This document shows, piece by piece, positions 1 through 5,698 of a stretch of DNA of 5,698 nt; the stretch's first letter is position 1; each line of letters opens with the position of its first letter. The notes under the pieces are model-generated. The model was given only the letters and a program-made list of their open reading frames with translations, was not told the DNA's origin and searched no databases. The position numbers and the translations under genes are program-made. The stretch is from Bacteroidota bacterium (GTDB lineage: Bacteria > Bacteroidota > Bacteroidia > Chitinophagales > Chitinophagaceae). The stretch spans positions 1-5,698 of the forward strand of contig JAEZRL010000427.1 of the NCBI GenBank assembly GCA_023440945.1. Direction: 5' to 3'.

Positions 1-1503
1 ATGAGAACGGTAATCTTTATTCTCATACAATGTTTTCATGGCAGAAGCGGCATGTTGCAGATCATCAACTGTTTCAAATAATGGAATGATATCAACATTC
101 AGTTCTTCTTTTTTCCATCCGCTTAACAGGAAAAATCCATACACTTCCATCATGCTTACTGCATTTGTAGCATGACTGATAATATACCTGTTACAGCCTT
201 CTTCTCCGTTTTGTTGCTGAATTTGTTTAATCGCTTTTAAAACTTCAAGCGTATCACGATACACATCGTTCTCCAGAACGTTTGAATCAATCGCTTCTTT
301 TATATCAAGTATTGCATCAATTTTTTCCGCTTCAGAAAGTGATGCATAATTTTTGGGTAAAGCATTTGTTTTTTCAACAATCGCTTCTATCACTTTATCA
401 TGAATGGAACTGTCCTGCCTTACATCCAGCGATGCGAAGAACAAACCAAATATTTCAACCTTACTAATAAGATTTTCTACCAGGTGAACAAACAGACCGT
501 TGTGTTCTGTAATAATGGTTCTTCGTACACCTTCTAAAGCTTCAAGAATTTCCTGTTGGGATAATGGTGTTTTAACTTCCGGTGTAAACAAGTTATTGTA
601 CAGTTTCTTTTCAAGATCACCTATCACATTTTCAACACCTTTAAAAGTAAGTCTTCTCTTTAATCTGCGCACATCGAGATAATAACAGCGAATAATTCCT
701 GTTCGCAAAGCTTCAGCCACTTTAAGCGTTATCTCTGTGTTTACAAAAGGATTTCCATCCCTGTCTCCACCTGGCCAGAAACCCATGCGTATAACCGGAT
801 TTTTATCATTCAAAACTTCGCGAACATGACTTTTTATAGATGATAAAATTTTACCTGAAGCAGGATAAAAAATATGTTCGAGATACCATAATAAACTTAT
901 CGCTTCATCATAAGGTGTCGGCTTTTGTTTCTTAAGAAAAGGCGTTTTGCCGAGTTGTTGCAAATACACGTTTACCATTGCAGTGTTGTCTTCTGTAAGC
1001 GCTTTGGCAAGATCATGAATAATACCTAAAACTTCACCCGGATAAAACTGCGTAGGATGCGCTGTTAAAACAAGACGCACAGAAAAATCTTTCAGCTTCT
1101 CCTCAAGTGCTTCTTCTTTTTGTGATTGCTCTACTTCCGATTGCAGGTGTTTTAACGTTCCTGCACCATTCATATCATGCACTTGTTTAAAAGCAGCATC
1201 TTCTAATGCATCAAACAATACAACCTGTCGTTCTGAGTATTGAATGAACCGAAACAATAAGTCAAGTTGTTCCTGTTCTTTTTGATAATTCGTGTACTGC
1301 TTTAAAAAAGACTCAATTATCTCAACCGGACTTTGATTCTTTTTATACCCTTCTTCGCAATGAATTAAGAACAGTGATAACAAAACGCCTGTTTTTTCAA
1401 TCCGATGAAAAGGCAGCGAAGTAAATAAACTGTTGTACAACTGAAAACGTATGCCTACAAGATTCCTGAATTGTTGCAGTGCATTGTTAGAAGAAACATC
1501 CAT
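1..1503 (-). CDS. ppc: Phosphoenolpyruvate carboxylase, N-terminal 501 codons (3' end cut by window edge)
   Basis: Catalyses PEP + bicarbonate to oxaloacetate + phosphate in the cytosol, replenishing the TCA cycle and feeding aspartate-family amino acids. The reading frame is open from ATG at 1503 to the left edge. Visible motifs are LTAHPTQ with the catalytic histidine at residue 149, FWPGGDRDGNPF at 242-253, SLDVRQDSS around 359-366, YIISHATNAVSMMEVYG near residues 440-456, and PLFETVDDL with F476. These occur in the order and spacing of the family. E. coli PEPC has 883 residues, so a little over half is present. The later catalytic and allosteric segments, including the GYSDS-type lysine motif, lie off the window. 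ATG 1503 is the first ATG after an in-frame stop at 1564-1566, and the N-terminus (FRNLVGIRFQLYNSLF) reads like a normal start. No Shine-Dalgarno site is evident. The gene is transcribed divergently from prfC. The usual arginine pair after HPT(E/Q) is replaced by FYPG, which I recall as the Bacteroidota form; that point is from memory. Confidence 0.95.
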   Translation of the reverse strand, partial: MDVSSNNALQQFRNLVGIRFQLYNSLFTSLPFHRIEKTGVLLSLFLIHCEEGYKKNQSPVEIIESFLKQYTNYQKEQEQLDLLFRFIQYSERQVVLFDALEDAAFKQVHDMNGAGTLKHLQSEVEQSQKEEALEEKLKDFSVRLVLTAHPTQFYPGEVLGIIHDLAKALTEDNTAMVNVYLQQLGKTPFLKKQKPTPYDEAISLLWYLEHIFYPASGKILSSIKSHVREVLNDKNPVIRMGFWPGGDRDGNPFVNTEITLKVAEALRTGIIRCYYLDVRRLKRRLTFKGVENVIGDLEKKLYNNLFTPEVKTPLSQQEILEALEGVRRTIITEHNGLFVHLVENLISKVEIFGLFFASLDVRQDSSIHDKVIEAIVEKTNALPKNYASLSEAEKIDAILDIKEAIDSNVLENDVYRDTLEVLKAIKQIQQQNGEEGCNRYIISHATNAVSMMEVYGFFLLSGWKKEELNVDIIPLFETVDDLQHAASAMKTLYENKDYRSH

Positions 1504-1515
1504 GCTGAAACATTT

Positions 1516-1526
1516 GTAAACTTTAC
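1516..1526. repeat. Short perfect palindrome upstream of ppc
   Basis: GTAAACTTTAC has two 5-nt arms (GTAAA/TTTAC) around one central base. It ends close to the ppc start codon, on the 5' leader side. A regulator could bind here, but a palindrome this short can arise by chance in AT-rich DNA, and no second copy is seen in the window. Confidence 0.3.
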
Positions 1527-1677
1527 GGCAGGCAAATGCGTAAATATGAGCGCCGAAATTACATTAATTGAATTTAATAGGAAGATTTTTATGAAAGATG
1601 AAAACTAAGCGACAGATATTAAAGTTTATAGCAACAATTTTTTTTGAACCCGGCTGAAGAATATACATTAAGCTTTA

Positions 1678-1697
1678 CTTGCGTCGCACTCTTGTAC
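1678..1697 (-). repeat. Intergenic repeat, copy A
   Basis: The plus-strand sequence CTTGCGTCGCACTCTTGTAC matches the reverse complement of positions 5054-5073 at 19 of 20 bases. The core TGCGTCGCA is a dyad of 4-nt arms around one base. On the minus strand the similarity to copy C continues past the 20-mer: a 10-nt segment of copy C (GGGCGATGAG) is absent here, and TAAAG then resumes directly. It lies outside any coding sequence. Confidence 0.75.
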
Positions 1698-1710
1698 TGC
1701 AGAAGCATTG

Positions 1711-1738
1711 GTTGACTGTTGACCGTCGACTGCCGACC
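1711..1738 (+). repeat. Four-unit degenerate heptamer tandem repeat
   Basis: Four consecutive 7-nt units read GTTGACT, GTTGACC, GTCGACT and GCCGACC, fitting G(T/C)(T/C)GAC(T/C) with no gaps. All differences are T/C transitions at positions 2, 3 and 7 of the unit, while G1 and GAC (4-6) never change. The array sits between repeat copies A and B. Confidence 0.7.
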
Positions 1739-1753
1739 TTAGCCTGGAACGCC

Positions 1754-1784
1754 GAAGTGAGTGACACAACAGCCGATGATTAGC
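1754..1784 (+). repeat. Intergenic repeat, diverged copy B
   Basis: Ungapped alignment with 5059-5089 gives 21 of 31 identical bases, including shared AAGTG, GAC, CAA and CGATGA blocks. The dyad core is GTGACAC, where copy C has GCGACGC. The two changes (C to T, G to A) compensate one another and keep the arms complementary. The orientation is opposite to copy A. Confidence 0.55.
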
Positions 1785-1818
1785 ATTACTTTAGCTGGTT
1801 TCATACAAATCTAACACG

Positions 1819-1826
1819 TAACTTTG
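1819..1826 (+). promoter_or_regulatory. Bacteroidota-type -7 promoter element for prfC
   Basis: TAACTTTG fits the Bacteroidota -7 consensus TAnnTTTG exactly and lies 49 nt ahead of the prfC start codon, implying a leader of roughly 40 nt. The -33 element is imperfect: TTTC at 1799-1802 is the nearest match to TTTG, with a somewhat short 16-nt spacer. Confidence 0.55.
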
Positions 1827-1875
1827 CACGCTTAAAAAAATTACTGCTGTATTAATTTATACAGGATAAATAAGA

Positions 1876-3462
1876 ATGAAATACGAAAAGGAAATTAACA
1901 GGCGTAAAACATTTGCGATAATAAGTCACCCCGATGCTGGTAAAACAACACTTACGGAAAAATTGCTTCTATTTGGTGGCGCTATACAGGTTGCAGGTGC
2001 TGTTAAAAGCAATAAAATAAAGAAGCATGCAACAAGCGATTTCATGGAAATTGAAAGACAGCGTGGTATTTCTGTTGCAACTTCCGTTATGACGTTTGAA
2101 TACAAAGGCTTTCTGATAAACCTGCTCGATACGCCCGGTCACAAAGATTTTGCTGAAGATACTTACCGCACTTTAACAGCCGTTGATAGTGTTGTACTGG
2201 TGGTTGACAGTGTGAATGGTGTGGAAGAACAAACAAGACGTTTGATGGAAGTTTGCCGTATGCGGGATACGCCGGTGATCGTTTTTATTAATAAAATGGA
2301 CCGTGATGGCAAGAACCGTTTTGATCTTTTGGAAGAGATAGAAAAAGAACTGAAGATAAGTTTGCATCCGATGACGTGGCCGATAAACAATGGTAAAGAT
2401 TTTAAAGGCGTGTATAATTTGCATGATAAAAATCTTCGTTTGTTTGCTGCAAGTACAAAAGCGGAAGAAGAAGATACGATCTCAATAACAGATCTGAATG
2501 ATGATATTCTCGATAAAAAAATTGGTGAACGCGATGCAGCTACTTTAAGAGAAGATGTTGAACTGATTGATGGTGTTTATGGAGAACTGAATGTGGATGA
2601 TTATTTAAACGGAAAAGTAGCACCGGTATTTTTTGGAAGTGCTGTAAATAATTTTGGCGTGAAGGAAATGCTGGATACATTCATACGCATCGCACCTGTA
2701 CCTCGTGACCGTGAAACAAATGTGCGTGAAGTGAATGTGGACGAAGATAAATTCAGCGGTTTTGTTTTTAAGATTCATGCGAACCTCGATCCAAAACACA
2801 GGGATAGAATTGCATTTTTACGTGTATGCAGCGGAAAGTTTGAACGCAATAAATATTTTCATCATGTGCGACTGGATAAGGATGTTCGTTTCAGCAATCC
2901 GTACAGTTTTATGGCGAGAAGTAAGGATGTTATTGAAGATGCATATCCCGGTGATGTGGTTGGTTTGTTTGATACCGGTAATTTTAAAATAGGTGACACA
3001 CTTACCGAAGGAGAAGATTTATATTTCACAGGCATCCCTTCTTTTTCCCCGGAAATATTTAAAGAGCTGGTGAATAAAGACCCGATGAAAACAAAGCAAC
3101 TTGAAAAAGGTATCCGCCAATTGACGGATGAAGGTGTTGCACAATTATTCACACAGTTTGGTGGTAATAAAAAGATCATAGGTTGTGTAGGTGAACTGCA
3201 GTTTGAAGTAATTCAATACCGTTTATTGCACGAATATGGAGCTGCTTGTGAATTCAGAACACTTCCTTTTTATAAAGCTTGCTGGTTAACGAGCAAAGAT
3301 GAAAAGAAGCTGGAAGAGTTCCTTCGTTTCAAACAACAAAACAGTGCAGAAGATAAAGATGGCAATCCGGTTTATTTAGCACAAAGCGAATGGTTTTTAA
3401 ATACCGAGATACAGAATAATCCTGATATAGAGTTTCACTTTACGAGTGAGATACATAAGTAA
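1876..3462 (+). CDS. prfC: Peptide chain release factor 3 (RF3), complete
   Basis: A translational GTPase that releases RF1/RF2 from the ribosome after peptide release, and in E. coli also supports post-peptidyl-transfer quality control. The 528 residues match the family length (E. coli 529). The GTPase motifs are all present: G1 SHPDAGKTT at 17-25, the switch I region SDFMEIERQRGISVATSV at 54-71, G3 DTPGH at 85-89, G4 NKMD at 139-142, and G5 with GSAVNNFGV at 254-262. The region after it matches RF3 domains II/III, with DKFSGFVFKI, DPKHRDRIAFLRV, YPGDVVGL, FTGIPSFSPE and GELQFEVIQYRL. Switch I and the G5 context identify RF3 rather than EF-G or TypA. ATG 1876 gives the normal RF3 N-terminus, and AGGA at 1863-1866 is a possible weak ribosome binding site with 9 nt spacing. 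It is a single gene on its strand, divergent from ppc and convergent with thrC. No frameshift or missing catalytic residue is seen. Confidence 0.97.
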   Translation: MKYEKEINRRKTFAIISHPDAGKTTLTEKLLLFGGAIQVAGAVKSNKIKKHATSDFMEIERQRGISVATSVMTFEYKGFLINLLDTPGHKDFAEDTYRTLTAVDSVVLVVDSVNGVEEQTRRLMEVCRMRDTPVIVFINKMDRDGKNRFDLLEEIEKELKISLHPMTWPINNGKDFKGVYNLHDKNLRLFAASTKAEEEDTISITDLNDDILDKKIGERDAATLREDVELIDGVYGELNVDDYLNGKVAPVFFGSAVNNFGVKEMLDTFIRIAPVPRDRETNVREVNVDEDKFSGFVFKIHANLDPKHRDRIAFLRVCSGKFERNKYFHHVRLDKDVRFSNPYSFMARSKDVIEDAYPGDVVGLFDTGNFKIGDTLTEGEDLYFTGIPSFSPEIFKELVNKDPMKTKQLEKGIRQLTDEGVAQLFTQFGGNKKIIGCVGELQFEVIQYRLLHEYGAACEFRTLPFYKACWLTSKDEKKLEEFLRFKQQNSAEDKDGNPVYLAQSEWFLNTEIQNNPDIEFHFTSEIHK

Positions 3463-3477
3463 TCGGCCACTTATTTT
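3455..3477 (+). terminator. Weak candidate terminator hairpin at the prfC stop
   Basis: ATAAGT (3455-3460) and ACTTAT (3469-3474) form a perfect 6-bp stem around an 8-nt loop, followed by a few Ts. The stem overlaps the prfC stop codon and is wholly A/T apart from one G-C pair, so it is weak. Confidence 0.22.
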
Positions 3478-3554
3478 CTGAATTAATAAATAAACATACG
3501 TTCGGGAAGGTAGACCCTATAACAGAATGCAAACCAAAACTGTAATCTTAACGC

Positions 3555-3586
3555 CGTACATTTGATATTTTTTATCGAAATGCACG
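3555..3586 (-). terminator. Hairpin abutting the thrC stop codon, candidate terminator
   Basis: In the thrC transcript, CGTGCATTT-C-GATA pairs with TATC-AAATGTACG across a 5-nt A loop, giving 13 pairs with one bulged C and one G-U. The structure begins at the base next to the thrC TAA. On the plus strand the G-U becomes an A-C mismatch, so the hairpin is better in the thrC direction. No clean U-tract follows, so it may terminate transcription inefficiently or mainly protect the 3' end. In this convergent gap it could also act on read-through from prfC. Confidence 0.45.
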
Positions 3587-4948
3587 TTACTTGTTCATCA
3601 GCCACTCTTTAAAATCGTTGAAAGAAGGATTCATTTCGATACTTTGTTTTTGCAGTGCGAATAAATGTTTTGCATTTTCAGGCACTGCAATTTTTTCTCC
3701 TGTTATTTGTTCAACAACATCCGGAAATTTTACAGGATGTGCTGTTTCAAGTATAAAACCCTTCGAACCGGAAGAGGAGCCATTATTCTTATCCTCAAAA
3801 TATTTTTCCAAAGCATAATAAGCTACCGCTCCGTGCGGATCTAAAGTGTAATTATATTGATGATAAATTGCATCAATGGTTTGCCTTGTTTCTTCGTCAC
3901 TTACACTATAACTGCTTAAAACTTGTTTCAGATCTTTATACTGATGATGAAATATTTCAAGTATGCGGATGAAATTACTTGGGTTACCTACATCCATTGC
4001 ATTCGAGATAGTTGCAACAGAAGGTTTGGTTTTGTATTCACCGGTTTCAATATAATTTGTAACAACATCATTTGCATTGCAGGCTGCGATAAAATGTTTT
4101 ACAGGTAAGCCCGAAACATGTGCTAAAATGCCGGCGCAAATATTTCCGAAGTTGCCGCTTGGCACACAAATTACAGGCGGTTCTTCATTTTGCCATTGCT
4201 GATAAGCAAAGAAATAATACAATTGTTGTGGCAACCATCTTGCAACATTAATAGAGTTGGCAGAAGTTAATGATAGTTTGTTGTTAAGATCAGCATCTGC
4301 AAAAGCTTGTTTAACCATTGACTGGCAATCATCAAATGTTCCGTTTATTTCGAGTGCTGTAATATTTTGTCCCAGTGTTGTTAATTGCAGTTCCTGTATC
4401 GGGCTTACTTTCCCTGAAGGATATAAAATAACAACATCAACACCTTCTACACCTAAAAAACCATTTGCAACAGCACCGCCGGTATCCCCTGAAGTTGCAA
4501 CCAAAACCGTTGTATGCTTGTTGTTATTGCGATTAAAATAACCCAGACAACGACTCATAAAACGAGCACCAACATCTTTAAATGCCAGGGTTGGTCCATG
4601 AAATAATTCAAGCGATGAGATTTTCTCATTGATCTTCACCAGGGGAAAATCGAAACTGATCGTTTCATTCACAATTTGCTGCAATATATTATCCGGAATA
4701 CTTTCACCTATATAAGGTTTCATTACTACGAAACCAACTTCTTCTTCTGTATAAGAGGGAATATTATCAATAAAATCTTTTGATAATGTTGGTATGCGTT
4801 CAGGAAAATATAAGCCTTTATCCGGGGCTTGTCCTTTTACCGCAGCTTCTGCAAAAGTTACGTTTGGAGATTGTTTGTTGAGGCTATAATAAGTACCGCC
4901 ATCCCCGAAAGGAGAGTATTGAAATTTGTTTTGATAATATAGTTTCAT
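3587..4948 (-). CDS. thrC: Threonine synthase, complete, with N-terminal extension
   Basis: A PLP enzyme that converts O-phosphohomoserine and water to threonine and phosphate, the last step of threonine synthesis in the cytosol. The 453 residues contain the PLP-lysine motif HGPTLAFKDVGARF (Lys124), the phosphate-binding ATSGDTGGAVA at 151-161, SANSINVARWLPQ, PSGNFGN at 263-269, and a C-terminal ETAHPVKFPDVV. This pattern fits the bacterial ThrC class with an N-terminal SPNVTFAEAAVKGQAPDKGLYFPE segment (residues 27-50). ATG 4948 is the only usable start: an in-frame TAA lies two codons upstream, and no ATG, GTG or TTG occurs in frame up to the family-typical start. The usual MKYYSxN start aligns with residue 18 onward (GTYYSLNKQSP), leaving about 17 extra residues that resemble it. 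No Shine-Dalgarno site is seen, only an A-rich leader. It lies 195 nt after thrB on the same strand. Confidence 0.95.
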   Translation of the reverse strand: MKLYYQNKFQYSPFGDGGTYYSLNKQSPNVTFAEAAVKGQAPDKGLYFPERIPTLSKDFIDNIPSYTEEEVGFVVMKPYIGESIPDNILQQIVNETISFDFPLVKINEKISSLELFHGPTLAFKDVGARFMSRCLGYFNRNNNKHTTVLVATSGDTGGAVANGFLGVEGVDVVILYPSGKVSPIQELQLTTLGQNITALEINGTFDDCQSMVKQAFADADLNNKLSLTSANSINVARWLPQQLYYFFAYQQWQNEEPPVICVPSGNFGNICAGILAHVSGLPVKHFIAACNANDVVTNYIETGEYKTKPSVATISNAMDVGNPSNFIRILEIFHHQYKDLKQVLSSYSVSDEETRQTIDAIYHQYNYTLDPHGAVAYYALEKYFEDKNNGSSSGSKGFILETAHPVKFPDVVEQITGEKIAVPENAKHLFALQKQSIEMNPSFNDFKEWLMNK

Positions 4949-5143
4949 TTTTTAGATAGCTTGTTTGTAGATCGCCGTTTTTATATAATTCGAATCAGTT
5001 GTTAGTACTACGCCAAAGCCTTAAGTTAATTCCCTTTTCAATTATTTGGTTAAGTACAAGTGTGCGACGCAAGGGGCGATGAGTAAAGATTGTATGCTGA
5101 CTTCATAAAAAACATCTTCAACTTTTAATCCGATAAATCTTAT
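4949..5143. other. thrB-thrC intergenic gap
   Basis: This 195-nt spacer is long for two consecutive genes of one pathway. It carries repeat copy C at 5054-5089. I find no exact TAnnTTTG promoter on the minus strand and no clear terminator after thrB, so co-transcription is possible but not shown. The rest is AT-rich with no recognisable element. Confidence 0.6.
5054..5089 (+). repeat. Intergenic repeat, copy C
   Basis: The first 20 nt, GTACAAGTGTGCGACGCAAG, are the reverse complement of copy A with one mismatch. The following GGGCGATGAG is missing from copy A but partly shared with copy B (CGATGA). The dyad core is TGCGACGCA at 5063-5071. It lies between thrB and thrC, inside the presumed operon. 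Confidence 0.75.
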
Positions 5144-5698
5144 TCAGAGAACTTTCACACCTTCTGCATTTATCGTTGTTACATGCGTATGAAAATCTAT
5201 TCCTATTTTAATGAACACCGTTTTCATTACATCTTCCACTGCTTTTGCTGTTGCGGCATCTTTACTCAACATAAAAATAGAAGGACCTGAGCCGGAAATG
5301 CCACCACCCAAAGCGCCCGCTTCTATACTGTCTTTTTTTACTTCGTTAAACCCCGGGATAAGAATGCTGCGCACCGGTTCGATGATATAATCTTCAAGCG
5401 AACGACTAATAAGATCATAATCTTCGCGGATAAGTCCCGCAACAAGTCCTGCAATATTGCCCCATTGTTTAATTGCATCTTTCAACAACACACGTTGTTT
5501 TAAGATCGCTCTTGAATCAGCAGTGCGAACTTCTATCTGCGGATGAACGATCGTTGCAAATAATTTTGGCGCAGAAAGCGGAATAACATCCAAAGGAAAA
5601 ATAGAACGTATCAATGTTACGCCGCCATAAATGCAAGGCGAAATATTATCGGCATGTTTTACACCGCTGGCAACTTTTTCACCAAACATTGCAAACTG
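5144..5698 (-). CDS. thrB: Homoserine kinase, C-terminal 184 codons (5' end cut by window edge)
   Basis: A GHMP-family kinase that phosphorylates homoserine with ATP to O-phosphohomoserine, the substrate of the neighbouring ThrC. The frame is open from the right edge to TGA at 5144-5146, so the methionine codon at 5687-5689 is internal. Family marks visible are GEKVASGVKHADNISPCIYGG, VHPQIEVRTADSRAIL, EPVRSILIPGF, and the glycine-rich GGGISGSGPSIF near 5275-5310, followed by a typical C-terminus ending GVKVL. The E. coli enzyme has 310 residues, so about 60% is present. The ATP-binding GLGSSA-type motif must lie beyond the window. No internal frameshift is seen. The same orientation as thrC suggests a thr operon, with an aspartate kinase/homoserine dehydrogenase gene probably further right; that last point is expected from other Bacteroidota and is not seen here. 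Confidence 0.94.
   Translation of the reverse strand, partial: QFAMFGEKVASGVKHADNISPCIYGGVTLIRSIFPLDVIPLSAPKLFATIVHPQIEVRTADSRAILKQRVLLKDAIKQWGNIAGLVAGLIREDYDLISRSLEDYIIEPVRSILIPGFNEVKKDSIEAGALGGGISGSGPSIFMLSKDAATAKAVEDVMKTVFIKIGIDFHTHVTTINAEGVKVL

Larger units (their letters stand above)
1504..1875. other. Divergent intergenic region between ppc and prfC
   Basis: This 372-nt stretch has no convincing gene. It holds a palindrome 13 nt ahead of ppc (1516-1526), a repeat copy in minus orientation (1678-1697), four heptamers (1711-1738), a diverged repeat copy in plus orientation (1754-1784), and a good -7 promoter element for prfC (1819-1826). No equally good promoter is visible for ppc: the best -7 candidate is TAATTTCG on the minus strand at 1554-1561, with no matching -33 element. 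Positions 1567-1677 are AT-rich and I see no feature in them. Confidence 0.7.

Noticed and set aside
282..682. Two plus-strand ORFs of about 60 codons (282-467 and 500-682)
   Set aside because: Both are antisense to the well-supported ppc frame, and their translations show no domain-like composition.
1554..1561. TAATTTCG on the minus strand as a ppc -7 promoter element
   Set aside because: It has one mismatch to TAnnTTTG and no -33 TTTG at a usable distance, so it is too weak to list as a feature.
1678..1784. CRISPR array or integron-type attachment site
   Set aside because: Repeats are few, in mixed orientation, without regular spacers, and no cas or integrase gene is in the window.
2163..3179. 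Several minus-strand ORFs and one alternate-frame plus-strand ORF within prfC
   Set aside because: They lie inside a complete RF3 gene with all motifs in frame, and have no start signals or recognisable protein features.
3502..3518. GGG..CCC inverted bases in the prfC-thrC gap as a terminator
   Set aside because: Only three pairs around an 8-nt loop with no T-run following.
3591..4541. Plus-strand ORFs of 61-94 codons opposite thrC
   Set aside because: They are antisense to an intact threonine synthase and have no independent support.
5050..5115. Minus-strand 21-codon ORF in the thrB-thrC gap, considered as a thr leader peptide or small protein
   Set aside because: It has no run of Thr or Ile codons as an attenuator leader would, no ribosome binding site, and it reads straight through repeat copy C, so it is probably a by-product of the repeat.

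Overview
The window looks like ordinary chromosome from a Bacteroidota bacterium, most likely of the Chitinophagaceae or a close relative. The signs are moderately AT-rich coding sequence, start codons without good Shine-Dalgarno sites, a Bacteroidota-type -7 promoter element (TAnnTTTG) ahead of prfC, a PEP carboxylase with the HPTQFYPG form of its active-site motif, and degenerate repeats between genes. The lineage is inferred from these traits and was not tested by a search.

Layout, left to right. (1) Positions 1-1503, minus strand: the N-terminal 501 codons of phosphoenolpyruvate carboxylase (ppc), cut by the left edge. (2) Positions 1504-1875: a 372-nt divergent intergenic region with a short palindrome near the ppc start, two oppositely oriented copies of a degenerate repeat, four heptamer repeats between them, and the likely prfC promoter. 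(3) Positions 1876-3462, plus strand: complete peptide chain release factor 3 (prfC). (4) Positions 3463-3586: a convergent gap with a strong hairpin directly abutting the thrC stop codon. (5) Positions 3587-4948, minus strand: complete threonine synthase (thrC) with an unusual N-terminal extension. (6) Positions 4949-5143: the thrB-thrC gap, holding another copy of the repeat. (7) Positions 5144-5698, minus strand: the C-terminal 184 codons of homoserine kinase (thrB), cut by the right edge.

How the genes relate: ThrB phosphorylates homoserine and ThrC converts the product to threonine, so these two are consecutive steps and probably part of a thr operon reading leftwards. PEP carboxylase makes oxaloacetate, the precursor of aspartate and so of threonine. 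It is a metabolic relative of thrBC, but it is separated from them by the oppositely oriented prfC. RF3 is a translation factor with no evident link to the others.

I see no new multi-gene system here. The least explained material is non-coding: a roughly 20-30 nt repeat with a dyad core, present in both larger intergenic regions, and the heptamer array beside it. The extra residues at the start of ThrC, which resemble a partial duplication of the normal N-terminus, are the other feature worth checking.
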